The position numbers and the translations under genes were made by a program. From assembly GCA_032158125.1 (NCBI GenBank), contig JASKOT010000006.1, forward strand, positions 124,001 to 188,000: 64,000 nt of DNA. The letters run 5' to 3'. The notes beneath the pieces were generated by a model that saw only the letters and a program-made list of their open reading frames with translations, was not told the DNA's origin and made no database searches. This DNA comes from Papiliotrema nemorosa (taxonomy: Eukaryota > Basidiomycota > Tremellomycetes > Tremellales > Rhynchogastremaceae). Positions 24,075-35,665 of this stretch are shown here, in pieces. The first letter of the stretch is position 1. Each line of letters starts with the position of its first letter.

Positions 24075-24753
24075 CTACACATCCTGACCCTCTGACAACT
24101 CGGGATTGACAGGTGGATGGTAACTGCAGCCCCAAGCAAAAGTGGTACCGCACCTGCGCTCGCCAGGGAAGAACGACTTTGCAGTCAATTCCATATCCCA
24201 TCTGCCGTTGGCGGAAAACTCTTTGATCCGACCACTGTGAACAGCCAGATGACTATCCCATGTGCGTGTCCTGTCGGCTACGTCTTTCTGAACTTGAGCT
24301 GTCCATCTTTGCCAGTCAACATCGGATGGTGGGTTTATACCCGCGAATATGAGATTCTCAATCTTCTTCCCCAGTGATGTGGCGATGGACCGCGAGGTAA
24401 GCCCAGACTCTAGACTCGGAAAGTTCAGCCGCGAGCCGGAAATCTTCTACGTAACCTCTTGTGAGGAAACGACATCGAAGTTGGTCGTATTGGGCTCAGC
24501 GACGACCGTGTTTTCGTCATCGTACACCGTATTCATCTGCGTTTGGGAGGTGTGGGCGGAGATGATGCCAGGTTCTAACGATCAGAGCAGAGGAATACGA
24601 AGAAAAAGATGACTGTTGCTTATCGCATCCTGCTCTTATAGCTCTTCGCGGGCCGCTTGGATAGGCTGCACCCGTTCTCTTCCTCCGCAAACCGACGGCG
24701 AAGCAACTCTCCTTTGAAGCTTGATATTCGAAGGTTTTCACTCTTGCCATTGA
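24075..24753 (-). pseudogene. Unrecognised gene with an apparent frame break
   Basis: Reading leftwards, an ATG at 24753 opens MARVKTFEYQASKESCFAVG and continues to LPNADEYG. A candidate 81-nt intron (GTGTAC...GTAG) joins in frame to EDFRLAAELSESRVWAYLAV and then HRHITG. At a GGGG run (24369-24372 on the plus strand) the protein-like signal moves to another frame: KKIENLIFAGINPPSDVDWQ, RWTAQVQKDVADRTRTWDSH, KEFSANGRWDMELTAKSFFP and so on to SEGQDV, stop 24075-24077. Removing one G would make the frame continuous. This may be a recent frameshift, an assembly error in a homopolymer, or a splice event I cannot place. No family was recognised. Trp and charged residues are frequent and there is no signal peptide. 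Confidence 0.4.
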
Positions 24754-25063
24754 TACGATGCTGAATGGAAAGGTTGACAGATTCTCTGTCGGAAGTTGAT
24801 CAGAGCTGAATGTGCAATGACATGCTCGAGTCATCGGCCGAGGAATCCAAGATAAGAAACGACGAAGAAAGGACGCCTTGTTTGTCGTGAAAGGTCGACA
24901 AGTGTAGCCCCCCCTTTAGAGCCTCGTGCAATCTAGCAGATTCAAGGGGTCAAGAAATCGCGTTAAAGAGAGAAACGTAACATACATAGTAAATAGCACC
25001 GTTTACCACCGTTGACCAGCCTCCGTCGACTCCCTATGATGGCGACGGACCAACCTACACGGC

Positions 25064-26084
25064 TCAGCGCCTCGACTTGCCCCTCTTCGCCTCTGCCCTT
25101 TCTTCCCTGCCCAAATGCCTGACCGCCTTTCTGTGGCTGATCCCACCTTCCTCCCTCTGAGTCCCCTTGACCTTCTTCCTCTCTCCACTCTCCACACTCC
25201 TCAACACATCCATCGCTTTGCTCTTCTCCTCTCCCCATCCTTCGCTCGTAATGTTACTCTCAAACTTCCTCTTGACACCCTTGGATTTGGGTTCCCCCTC
25301 AATCTTCTTGTCGAATTTGCCCATACTCGCCGTGGCGGATTTGGAAATCAACAGACTCCTATCGAGTTCCTTCTTTCGTGCGTCACGAGCGATCGTGGAG
25401 GGTTTGGTAGAAGAAGAAGAAGAGGACGAGGCGGCCTTGGCGACATTGGCAGCGTGTTGAGCGTTGTTTTTGGCAATTCGAGCTTTTCGTTCCGCCTTGG
25501 CAGTTGCTCCAGGATCGTGGTCCACATCTGGAGAGACATCAGCATTATTATCATTATTTAGATGAGGACGACTCACCATCACCAGCCTTGACCTCGTGCA
25601 ACCATTGGTTCTCTGCCTCTCGGTTCTTTCCGCCTTTACCCCATCTCCTGACCCATTCTTGTTTCTCATCATCCCATACATCCCTCTCCTTGTTCTTGTG
25701 GGATATACCCCGCTCTTTGGCGAATCGTTCCCATTTCGTGGGTGGTTTAGGCTTGGGCAGGGGCTTCTCTCGAGGGAGGAGGGTGGTCGGTGCTGGCAGG
25801 CGGAAAGTGGGCCCGCTGGGTGTGGGCGTAGTGTCCAATGCAAAGAGGGCGGAGAGGAGGGTCGATGTAGATGCGAGGGTCAAAGCGAGGAGATGAGAGT
25901 CGAGCGAGGCAGAGTAGAGGGTAGAATCGGTAGGGGTCGTATCGAACGCCGTCAAGAGGCCCAGGTCGACTTGGGCTGGTTCAGGTCGAGCGAGCAACGA
26001 GCTCGTGCTGGAGTTTAGCCAGCATCTTGTGGACTCTACTCACTGTTTCGCTGCGTAATCTGCCAAGTCTTGAGACACATCCAT
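25064..26084 (-). CDS. RRS1: Ribosome biogenesis regulatory protein Rrs1
   Basis: Nucleolar factor that with Rpf2 recruits the 5S RNP into pre-60S particles. The start at 26084 gives MDVSQDLADYAAK, joined by a short intron (CTAAAC branch site) to HELVARPEPAQVDLGLLTAFD. The signature REKPLPKPKPPTKWERFAKE followed by KERDVWDDEKQEWVRRWGKG is diagnostic. A second intron near 25555 leads to the Lys/Ser-rich C-terminal half (KKELDRSLLISKSATASMGK, GISHRKAVRHLGREERAEAK) ending KRGKSRR at 25064. The length (~315 residues) fits the family. Confidence 0.95.
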
Positions 26085-26282
26085 GATTGATATGAGTATA
26101 CAGTGGATAGCGAGAGAGATGGGTTGAAATAAATCAATCAGAGATGGGATTAAATGTGACACAAAGAATATCCAGAAAATAAATAGAATTCAAATCCCCC
26201 TGTTCCCTTCCCCCCTTCCCCTCCCTCCTCCCTATTTGTCGACCTGCTACACCTTTTACCTATAGTCACCACTCTCTCCACC

Positions 26283-26901
26283 ATGTTCAACGCCATCATC
26301 AACCGTACGACACATTTCTGATCAAGGGCACGAGACTGACTAGCAGGACCGAACAAGATTCGAGACTTGCAGATCAAGTACCAGGTTAGTAGTCACTCTA
26401 CCGGTTCTTCCCGACATGGCGATACCTTGGCCATGTTGCGAATCACATCCTCGGTGGAAGGAGCATACGCAGGAATGCGACTGACGAGATAGAATGAGAA
26501 GGCCCCGACATACATGAAAGGTCGAGGAAAGCTCTACTTCCGTACGTCTGAGTGTTGTCACGTACGTGAAAGGCCGTCAAGCTGACATTGTGTTTTCGCA
26601 TCGCCATCAATTACGACTTGATCTACCCTACATTCACCTATGGATAAATCTCCTCCCATCTATGTTGAATCCATCCTATGCGTCGAACCCGCAATCTTAC
26701 CTTGGTCGCTACAATATTGCACATTTACAACTCCAGGAGCCTACCTCGTTCTGTTCGGTGTCTCCTTCCTCGGCTCAACCGGCCACCTCCTGTCATATGT
26801 CCGGGTGAGTTTCCCGTCAAATCCCCTCTACTGTCGAAAATCGATTCCCGTTTATCGTCTGGGCTTGCCTATGATAACAGGTTCCGTACATGGTATTGTG
26901 A
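26283..26901 (+). CDS. Cytochrome c oxidase subunit 7a-like protein, five tiny exons
   Basis: Predicted small inner-membrane subunit of complex IV. Five exons join to a ~66-residue protein: MFNAIINRPNKIRDLQIKYQ, then NEKAPTYMKGRGKLYFR, then AYLVLFGVSFLGSTGHLLSY and VRVPYMVL, TGA at 26899-26901. The layout (basic N-terminus with a KIRxLQxKYQ motif, P-x-Y-x-KG turn, LYxR, one membrane helix) matches fungal/metazoan COX7a. Exon 1 codes for only seven and a third residues. All phases agree (C|GA Arg codon twice). No exon is longer than ~80 nt. A related small mitochondrial membrane protein is possible. Confidence 0.72.
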
Positions 26902-26975
26902 ATTATGCTGACCATCGTGCTCCTTCCCTCATCCTACCGTCACTTCTCTCTCCACCCTCACTCTGCCGCCCCCTC

Positions 26976-27039
26976 ACATCAATCTTCACATCAATCTTCA
27001 CATCAATCTTCACATCAATCTTCACATCAATCTTCACAT
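26976..27039. repeat. 12-bp tandem repeat, five copies plus partial
   Basis: The unit ACATCAATCTTC occurs five times without change between 26976 and 27035, followed by a partial copy. It lies 75 bp beyond the COX7a-like stop codon, so probably in the 3' UTR or intergenic space. Confidence 0.95.
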
Positions 27040-27729
27040 GTCGACGTGATACTACATCCGGCAAACCGCTCGATACACTCGACTATTGGAACAACAGGGC
27101 AACGCAAAGCGAATCGGAGAGTAGGGGTAGCGGTTCTGGTCAGGACGAGATGCATGTTTAGTGGAAATTACGCGTCGCAGACAGATCGGACCCAGCGTAG
27201 CGACTGGGTCCACTCGACCCGTCGATCATCGACGCTGAGAGTATGGCTCGCAAGTGTTTTGAGATTATGATCGGGAAACGATACTGGACCGCACCCTCGT
27301 GCCGTTCCACTCGGGCTTCCTCCCACCTCCTCCTTCACGAGGGCCAGCTTAAGATATGACCAGTCATGGTCCTACCCCTGAACTCTTCTTGCCGTGACTT
27401 GCTTGTGATTCTCATGTCAATGGAGGTAGAGCACACGACTTGAGATTTGCTTCCGTTCGCTTCTTGACGTCACGCTTCCCCCTACCTCGACATCTTCTCG
27501 CTCACTTTTTTTCCAGTCATCCTCATCTACCCATCTCCCTCGACCACCTCGTTCGTCTTGGCCAATCTGGAGTATAGCTGAGCAGCTCGTATGGTCCGGG
27601 TAGGAACACTGATCAAGACCGTTTCAAGTTGTACAAGGATTACCCCTTTCTCACCTTTCATCGTCACCTCTAGCAACTTCTACCTTTTCGCATCGAATCA
27701 CCAGGGGTAATACACGCTTTTTCAGTGAA
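27040..27729. other. Intergenic upstream of CorA gene
   Basis: No supported gene. Pyrimidine-rich stretches from about 27480 to 27560 probably belong to the promoter/5' UTR of the downstream transporter gene. Confidence 0.4.
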
Positions 27730-30600
27730 ATGGCCTCATCGGACAGTGTGGACATCCAACGTCCAGAACTGCGAAAGGGTCATGGATCGACCAGTGAGTA
27801 CTCACCTCTTAGACGACTTGTCACAAGGCATGACTCCAACTGACATGTAGCTTCATTCCACTCTCGAGCCTTGGCAGTTTCTGCCGCTCACCGATTTGCT
27901 ACTTCTCCTCTATCTCGCACGGCCCATATACCCGACGACCATGCTATAGCTTCCGACGCGTCTGCCATTTCTAGCGCAGGCGGTATTTCACCCCATAACA
28001 AGGACCATTCGCATCATCCCCATCGATCTGGCTTCTTTTCGCCCAAATCACCTCGATCGCCTAACATCTTGCCTCATTATGGGGCAACCCCTCATCCTAC
28101 TTCTCCGTCTGGTGGTTCTGGAAAGAGGAAAATATCCTCCTCGAGTGTAGCTTCGGCCGCTCCGGTCTACACCTGGCTGGGAGGAGGCGGAGGGACGGGA
28201 GACGAGCCTGGTGTGGATGTGAAATCGAAGCGGGACGAAGAGGCTTGGAGTCATCTAACGGGGAAGACTAAAATCACGGTGTGTCCCCAAGACTGCAGGA
28301 AAATGTTGGTACGCCGTGGCTGACCCCAGGTGGTGGATTATTCTTCAGATCCCGAGGGAAAGAATGTGAGGGTAGAATTCGAAGGGGATAGATTGAAAGA
28401 GTGGTTGGGGTCAGAGCATGCGTCAAGAGAGACTGAAGAGGGAAAGCCGAAGCCTGTCAGGTGGAGTGAGTAATGGCGACTCCCCATGATAAATGCTGAC
28501 ACTGCAGTCCACGTCGATGGAGTCAACTGGGAGGTAGTCAAGACGCTCACGCTGGAATATGGGTGAGCTCCACTTTTGCTCTCTATGGATTTCACTCATA
28601 CCAGTCTCCATCCCCTGGCAGTGGAAGACGCACTCCGAGCCACCAACTCTCCACGATCTAAAATGGACTTTTACAATTCACATCTATACCTCCAAATCCT
28701 AGTTCAACACATGCACGCCAAAGACGAAGAAATCTTGTCTGAAGTAGCAGAAGAGCTATCTTCCTGGCATTTCTCTGGCGAAAACATTCGATCTCATCAT
28801 GCCGAAGATGCAGATGCGATGCCGGGCGGGCCAGGTGGACGAGGTGCGAAGCGGAGACAAAGTATCTTTTCGAGGTTGCCAGAAGGGGTACAGGGGGTGT
28901 TTGAACCGACTATACATCCTTCAAGGATGATCAGTCAGTCCATGTCGTATGAGGATTCAAGGAGGGATGCGAAGAATGCTCATCGGTTGACGGTGGATGA
29001 GTTGAGCGCAAAGTATATGGTGCCCATCAGGAGGGGTATCGTGTGCGTGTTCTTGACCAGGGATGGTGAGCAACAAACGAATCGAGTGAAGTGGGGAATT
29101 GACGAAATAGGCACCTTGATCACCATGACGAGGAAACCGATTAGAGAAGTACTGCATCCCGTCTATGCGAGATTGGAGGATGAAGCGAGTCTGTTGAGAA
29201 GATCAGGAGACGTCAGTATGCTTTGTCAAGCGTTGCTTGATGTTTGTGAGTCAAGCGCTCAAAATTTGAGTCGGGCTGATCGAATAGCGGTCGATCTGGC
29301 CATTGAGGTATGCATTCACACAATCGACAGAAGTTTGTTCGAGCTGACATTCAGATATCCCAAGCATTCGAGAGCGAGATTCTTCGTTTGGAAGCGAGTG
29401 TTCTGGTAGATCCTTCGGTCAGCTCTGACATCTTTTCCTGCGATTCTCCCATCTGACATTACAGATCGAGACGGTACGACACCTCCACGTCCTCTCTTCC
29501 CAGCTCATCCGCCTCCGACGATCCCTTACTCCTCTCCTCCACCTCGCCTATATCATCCGAGATCAAGACGCACAACGATCTGCCGCTGCAAGCGCTATGA
29601 CTGCCGGTCCTCGACCCGGGGACAAGAACCACATTTCTCGCGACTCGCAATGGTTGGCTGGGATGGGTACTGGAAATCCTACAGGTGGTGAAACCCACCA
29701 TGGGACTTCTCCAATCCCCATGATGTTCCAAATGAACAATGTCACTGCGCCGAGTCGACCCAATACCCCAGGGGCAGCTAGCACATTTGGCAAGCGCACT
29801 TCGACGGGTACTTCAGGTCTTCCATCAAGCGCAAACGGCACAAACGGTCCTGCTTCGATGGCTATGGGTCAAGGCCAGGGACAGGGACAGGGACAGATGG
29901 TACCGCAGGGATCGATGATGACTGTCGGAAATTCCACGGGGTTCTTCAGTCCCATGACGAAAGTTTACATTGGGGACGTGTTGGACCATCTGGAGATCAT
30001 CGTCAGTAATATGGATCAGTTCGTGGCAACGTGCGATCATTTGACCGATTACGTCTTTGTGAGTCAGAGTTACCTTCCTGCCCATGTGGACGCAAGTGTC
30101 ATGGAGGCCGAAGCGAACTGGCGGTAGAATCACCATTGCGAGAGCGGTGGGAAAACTACATGCTGATGAGCAGAACGTCTTGTCTTTCCAGACAAACGCC
30201 TCGACAGAGAGGTTGAGTATCGTCACTGTAGTCTTTTTGCGTGAGTTATCCGATCAAGCTTTGACGGCCCGGTATAGAGTTGATATGTAGCATTGACATT
30301 CATCGCATCGTACTTTGGAATGGTACGCTATTCATTCTCCCATCTCCCATATCATACGTCATACATGGAATGCGCTGACCGACGTAGAACTTTACAGATT
30401 TCCCATCACTTGATAATCCCGACGCGTACTTTTGGAAGATTGCAGCACCGTGTACCGTCGGTTTCTTCGTCATCTTTTCTTGGTCTTACCTCACCTTGTT
30501 TGCCCAAACGCTCGTCAGGAAAATAGGACGTTGGAGGACGTTGCAACATGTTAAACATCGTCATCAGGCCGTCTCTGGTTCAAGGGAAAAGAGGCTCTAA
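27730..30600 (+). CDS. CorA-family magnesium transporter (Alr1/Mnr2-like)
   Basis: Pentameric Mg2+ channel protein of plasma or vacuolar membrane. The start at 27730 (MASSDSVDIQ) begins a long Ser/Pro/His-rich cytosolic region (SPKSPRSPNILPHYG). The CorA core follows: IHVDGVNWEVVKTLTLEYGL, HPLAVEDALRATNSPRSKMD, and LYLQILVQHMH; fungal inserts interrupt the region (~28800-29000). KPIREVLHPVYARLEDE precedes the long stalk helices, LHLAYIIRDQDAQR, and a low-complexity GQGQGQ stretch (~29870-29900). The membrane part reads LSIVTVVFLPLTFIASYFGM followed by NF, giving the essential GMN motif across an intron, then a second helix and a basic tail ending REKRL. TAA is at 30598-30600. Alr1 versus Mnr2 cannot be separated by eye. 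Confidence 0.92.
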
Positions 30601-31207
30601 GCTAACGAGCGAACAAGCGACGATATAGAGGTGGAGTCATATCATGGTGCCGATAATTATCAGTAATGGTTCAGAGTAGTGGTCGTCACATAGCAATAAC
30701 AATGCATATAAAGGCTCGATCTTCACAAAGAGTCCAATCTTCTCCCACACAATATGAGGTGAAGAGCCGCAAATAATGATCTGTATACCGGCCCAAGTGA
30801 ACGCGGCGAGGTGTGGATAAACCCGGAAAAGTGTCTATAATGATATATGTAGTGGCCGAGGAAGAATGCGATACAAGAGGGTGAATTGCGATGGTAAATA
30901 AACAAATGTTAAAGCCAAACTCGAGTCGGCGGAATCTATGCGACAACGGGGAAAAGGGAAAATTGTAGGTTTGTTTCCCAAGTGTGTTTTGCTGAGAAGG
31001 TATGGTATCGTGCAGAGTAGAATCGACCCAAATCGAGGGAATGGCCGGAAAATTGACGTGTGAGTGCGTATATGCTTGAAGCCCAAGAAAATCCAGAGTC
31101 AAAGTTGTCAAGATCACAACGGATAGCTTGTTGGAGGCGTGATGAGTCGAGTGAGAACCAAGTCATAGTCATCTTCTAATCAGGATGGTCGACCACGTTG
31201 TGCCGTT
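30601..31207. other. Convergent 3' ends of CorA and RRM genes
   Basis: AT-richer 3' UTR space between two convergent genes. No open frame with family resemblance. Confidence 0.45.
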
Positions 31208-34200
31208 TCACATCGGAGTCCCTCCGTTGCCCTGCTGCCACGCGCTAGCCGCTCCGGACAGACTCATCCCTGTCCCTCCAGAATGCGGAGAGAACGGATC
31301 AAAGCCATATCCGCCATTACCTACCACTCCGCTCGTCCCCGTCTGTCCTGAGGATACCCAAGAGAAGCTCGCAGGGGTACGTATAGGTGAAGAGACGGGT
31401 GAGAATTGTGCCGAGGTGGAATGTGAGTTTGGTCCAGAATTGTTTGTGCTCCCACTAGTAGAGCTGGGAGGTAGAGGGATGGGTTGCGCGCCAGTCGACG
31501 AGTAGGTGGAAGCGGTGCCGGTGTAAGCCGTGTCGGGTTGTGGGGAAGATCCAAAGTATCTCGATCGCGGGCTGGTAGCACTGGGTAATGACGCGTTGAA
31601 AGGTTGAGCAGTGGGGGACAGACCGGATGAAGATGGAGTCGGGTGGGTCGCTTCTGAACCGCGTCGGGTACCGTTTGGCATGGGAATAGGCGCTGACTGA
31701 GGTGCGATGGTGCCATTAGAAGAAGGGAGAAGGGCGTTGTTCAGTTGGAGCCCATTATACCCGTTCCCGACACTGCCTGCATTGGCGCCGTTGTTTGCGC
31801 CGGCCGCTGTGGAGGGAGAAGACATGCCTGCCAGAGCGACAGTATGGGCGATCCCGCCAAAGAGCGACGTGTTGACGCCAGCAGGATGGGCGTTGCCACG
31901 TTGACCTAGCGAGTTCTTCGAGTAGGACAGTCGAATACCACCTTTTACCAGACCACCCTGTATGTTAGAGCTATTCCGAGCGTGTCCATGGTCGGACGAG
32001 GGGAAAGATCGCGAAAGGAATAGGATGTGGCTCAAGGTGATCACGTACCAAGTTGTGTCCATACAACTCCTTGATGGCCTGCGCGGCAAACGGCACATCC
32101 TCAAACTCGACAAAACACATGGGTCCATTGATCTTCTGTCTAAAACTCATCCTCTTGTACCCTGCGCAACGCGAAAAGAGAGCTCGGAGTGATTCTTCGA
32201 GAAAGTTGGGCGGATGAGTGGGGGGCGACATGGCGGGGAGGTTGCCTACATAGAGCGTGTTGATCTAAAGTCAGTCGCGTCTTCTCTTCCTGGATTTGAG
32301 CTGTCAAGTAAGCTTACGTACCGGAGGGTTCTGGTCAGCTGGGTTGGGACCGGTCAAACCTCTTCCGTCTATATCTGGTGGACTACCAGCATAGTCTCCT
32401 CCGCTGGCTGGATTGGGAAAGTACCCGTTGAGCGTGTTGGATGTTGGTCGGTACATATTGACACCCTGGGGGAGAGATTGTGAGTGTGGTCCAGTCGCCG
32501 AATGGAGTTTTGAAGCGGAAGGGGTGGGTGAGGTGAGAGGAAGAGAAGAAGAATGTATAGGCTGAGTCGCGTTTGATGTTGTTGTTGCGGTCACATTTGA
32601 GCCCGCACCGACACCTCCATTCGCACCACCTTGATCCGCGTTGCCATCGCTGTTGGCCTCATGGTTGAAGGGCATCCCATGAGTTGTGGGACGATTATGA
32701 CCCGGTGTCAGACCCTCCATGGTCATCCCCATGCTTACAGCGCTCCAGCCCTCCAACTCGTCTGCTTCCTCGGCCAAGGCGAGCAGAGCTTTGCTGTCAG
32801 TCGGGCGTTGAGTCGGCGAGGTGAGATGTTGGGGTGGAGACGTAGGCGCGTGTGGATGGGTATGAGCAGAGGAAAAGACGGCTGGACCCATGTCTCCCTT
32901 TTCGTTGTGCTGTGTTGTCTGTTGCTGCTGCCATTGCTCCCACACATCCCTCGGCATCTGACCACCTTGCCCTAGGCCCGCCGGTGGCTGGTTGGCCAGT
33001 CCGGCTAGTCTACCAGACCTCAGGAGGATATTGACAAGCTCTTCCTGGGTATGTCCTCCTCTTTTCGTATGAAGGTTCTTCTTTGCCATCTCCGCCTTGA
33101 GGGTTGCTCCAGTCACTACATCAATCTTCTTTCCCTGCAGAGCGTCCCTGGCTGCGAGTGCATCACCTCTACTCTTGAAACGAGCAAACCCAATAGTCTG
33201 ACGTCGAGTGGGGAGATGGGGTAAATTATGTCCAAAGGCGCCTCCAGCCAGAGAAGGGGTCAGCGAGATGGCTGCCGAAGGAGTGGTGGCTGAAGAGGTG
33301 GACGTGGTGGACATCTGTAACGCCGCTAGGGCTTCTTCTAATTGAGGTGGGAGAGGGGTATCGGGGGGTAGTTCTCCCGCAGCGAGAGCTGCCTGTTGTT
33401 GTGCTGCCAATTGCGTCAATTCGGCAAGAAGCGCCGCGGTAGGTTCGCGAGAGCGAGCTGATCCAGATGGGAATTTGAGCATGGCAGCTTCGAACCCTTG
33501 GGCAAAGGTGAAGATGTTTTGGAATTCCCGTTCCTGTAATGAGCGGTGTTTGAATTAGAGATCTGAGCGACTCACCGACATGTCGTCCGGAAACCCTACC
33601 ACAAAGATGGTCGAAATCACCTCGTCTTCCCTATCCCCATCTTCGTCTCTCTCCCTCTGATGACTCCTCTCTCTTCTTCTTGGCTCTCTCATATCGCCCG
33701 ACGCAGATCCAGGACGTGGAAGCCCATTGACTAATCCCTGACCGCTTTGAGCCGAGTATCCAGGAGGTCCGATGGACATGGCATGTCGTTGTTGCTGTTG
33801 AAGGTACCCATCAGGTAGAGGTCCCGCCGAAGCATGTCCATTGGGTATTCTATATGGAAAATTCGACGGACCAGGGGTAGGACCGTTCCTCCATCCACTG
33901 CTCCACTGTGACGGTCCCGCCATTTGAGTGGTGATGTTCGGGTGTTGCCCATATGTCGGATTGAATCCCAGCGCATGGATAGGATCAGGTGGAAGAGCAT
34001 GTTGAGGTGGAGGAACATAGGTAGGCGTATGAGGAGGTGGAGAGGTCGTCATGGGCGGTAGATAGGAGGGTCCACCATAATGTTGAGAGGGGAAATGAGG
34101 TTGAGGGGTAAGACCGACATCCTCGTACCCGTCCGGCATATCCGACGTGGAGCCGTTTTGCGATTTATAGTACATTGACTGAGGGGTATCTCTGGAGGTA

Positions 34201-34610
34201 TGAGTGGTCGAGGAGATGTGGGAAGAGGCGGATGGTGCACGAGGAGGAGCGGTATGAGGGGTCGTTCCCGGCATGGCGAAGGGGAATCGGGGGGTGTTGG
34301 AAGATATCGGAAGCGGCAGCGCGGACGCTACGGGCATCGAACAGTGACGAGAGGATAGTCCGATCCAGGTATGCTCGTCGGGGTCGTTTGAATTCGGACC
34401 AGGGATGGGATGGGATGTTATCGATAAAGATGAGACAGGGGTACCAAGATGTTTCGTCGAGATATTTTGGCGAGGAGTGTAGGTTCTCGTGGGCCTTTCA
34501 CTGCGATATACTGTTACTGAATACGTTGAAGGTGTGAGGATGCAGCAAGTGTGGTCTGAGGAAGAGATGAGATTGATGGTGTCGATCTCAGACTTCGAGT
34601 CGACCCGCAC
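31208..34610 (-). CDS. RRM RNA-binding protein, Whi3/Scw1-like
   Basis: Predicted cytoplasmic mRNA-binding regulator (Whi3 of budding yeast, Scw1 of fission yeast). From the right the protein is proline/serine-rich ([20 protein letters not shown]), contains a Q/P/G-rich region, then RRM1: [14 protein letters not shown], an exon join to [20 protein letters not shown], a long insert with [20 protein letters not shown], and [20 protein letters not shown] with the RNP1-like core. RRM2 near the C-terminus is intact: [53 protein letters not shown], then [15 protein letters not shown]. Stop 31208-31210. The frame is open to an ATG at 34610, but the start could be ATG 34337 ([10 protein letters not shown]) or ATG 34276. 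The disordered flanks suggest condensate behaviour as known for Whi3. Confidence 0.88.
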
Positions 34611-35665
34611 GAGCCTCTCCTTTATTGCGTCGCGATCAATCCTCCTCCCACCTGAATTCCCCTTCCCTGCTACGGATCAAGCGAGGATTGAGCGAGTATA
34701 GCTGCGAGAGTACTATCCAGCTTTGATGAGCCGAAGGGACGCGTTTGTTGTGCAGTGTATCGTCGTCGTATCGAGATCAAGAGGATGTGAACAGTAGGGC
34801 GCCTGAAAGGTGTGAACGCGGCGGTTAATAGGTTGTTCTGTCGTTATGCCCCGCGCGGTCGAGGCGGCAAATGTGACTGAGCAAAATGCCTTGTATGCTT
34901 TGAGGCTGCTATGCTAGGATCCACGAGCACACACGTATAGATGGGGAGATGCAAAGGACGAGGGTGGGTTGTATAAGCCGCGAGGGGGGGGGGGGCCTTG
35001 TTGTTGTTGACAAGGGGGGGTGCTTCTCTCATGTCCGGGGAGTGGCGGCGAGGGCCTACAGGCAGAGAGGGGGAGAGACCCTGAGTGGCAAATCAGGGGC
35101 AGAGGAGGGGGAATTACCCCAAGTGGCAATAATAATCACCCTTTATTCCCGTCAACCTTATCAAATGTGGCACCGACCAAGCAAAGACTACCCTCATGAC
35201 GATCATCAGCAAGTACAGTCCTCTTACCCAAGGGTGACAATATGTGGAGATGCATTGGGTCAGAAGCAGAGCAGTAGGTCTTTTTTGTCAGCAGTGCAGC
35301 CCGCTAGGATGATAGGATGCAAGTGGAAATGTAGTCACATTTAACTGTCCTGACTCTCCTAGCCGATCATCAGCCAGGACCATAGAGCAAAACTCGTCCT
35401 CACATCACCCGGAACACTACTTCACAGCTCATGGCAAGTTGCAGCGCTCCACCTAGCTTGCCTTTTGAATGCTTCAGCTGCGAGTGCAGCGGATGTCTAT
35501 CAGGGTGGCCCGAACCTTTTGGTTCCGCTAAATGTGACCTCCACTCGAGATTTCGAAAACAGATCAGTTCGACTCGACATAAAGACACCAGGCTCGACTC
35601 GACATCAACTCGACATCACATCTCGTCAGCCGTTCCAATTTCCTGGTACAGAAAGACTATTCACC
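34611..35665. other. Intergenic with G-runs
   Basis: About 1 kb between divergent genes. It contains a run of 12 G at 34984-34995 and a second G7 run about 25 bp later, with further G4 groups to ~35110. These could form G-quadruplexes on the plus strand. Short CTCGACTCGACAT-type repeats occur at 35571-35615. No RNA gene was seen. Confidence 0.5.
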
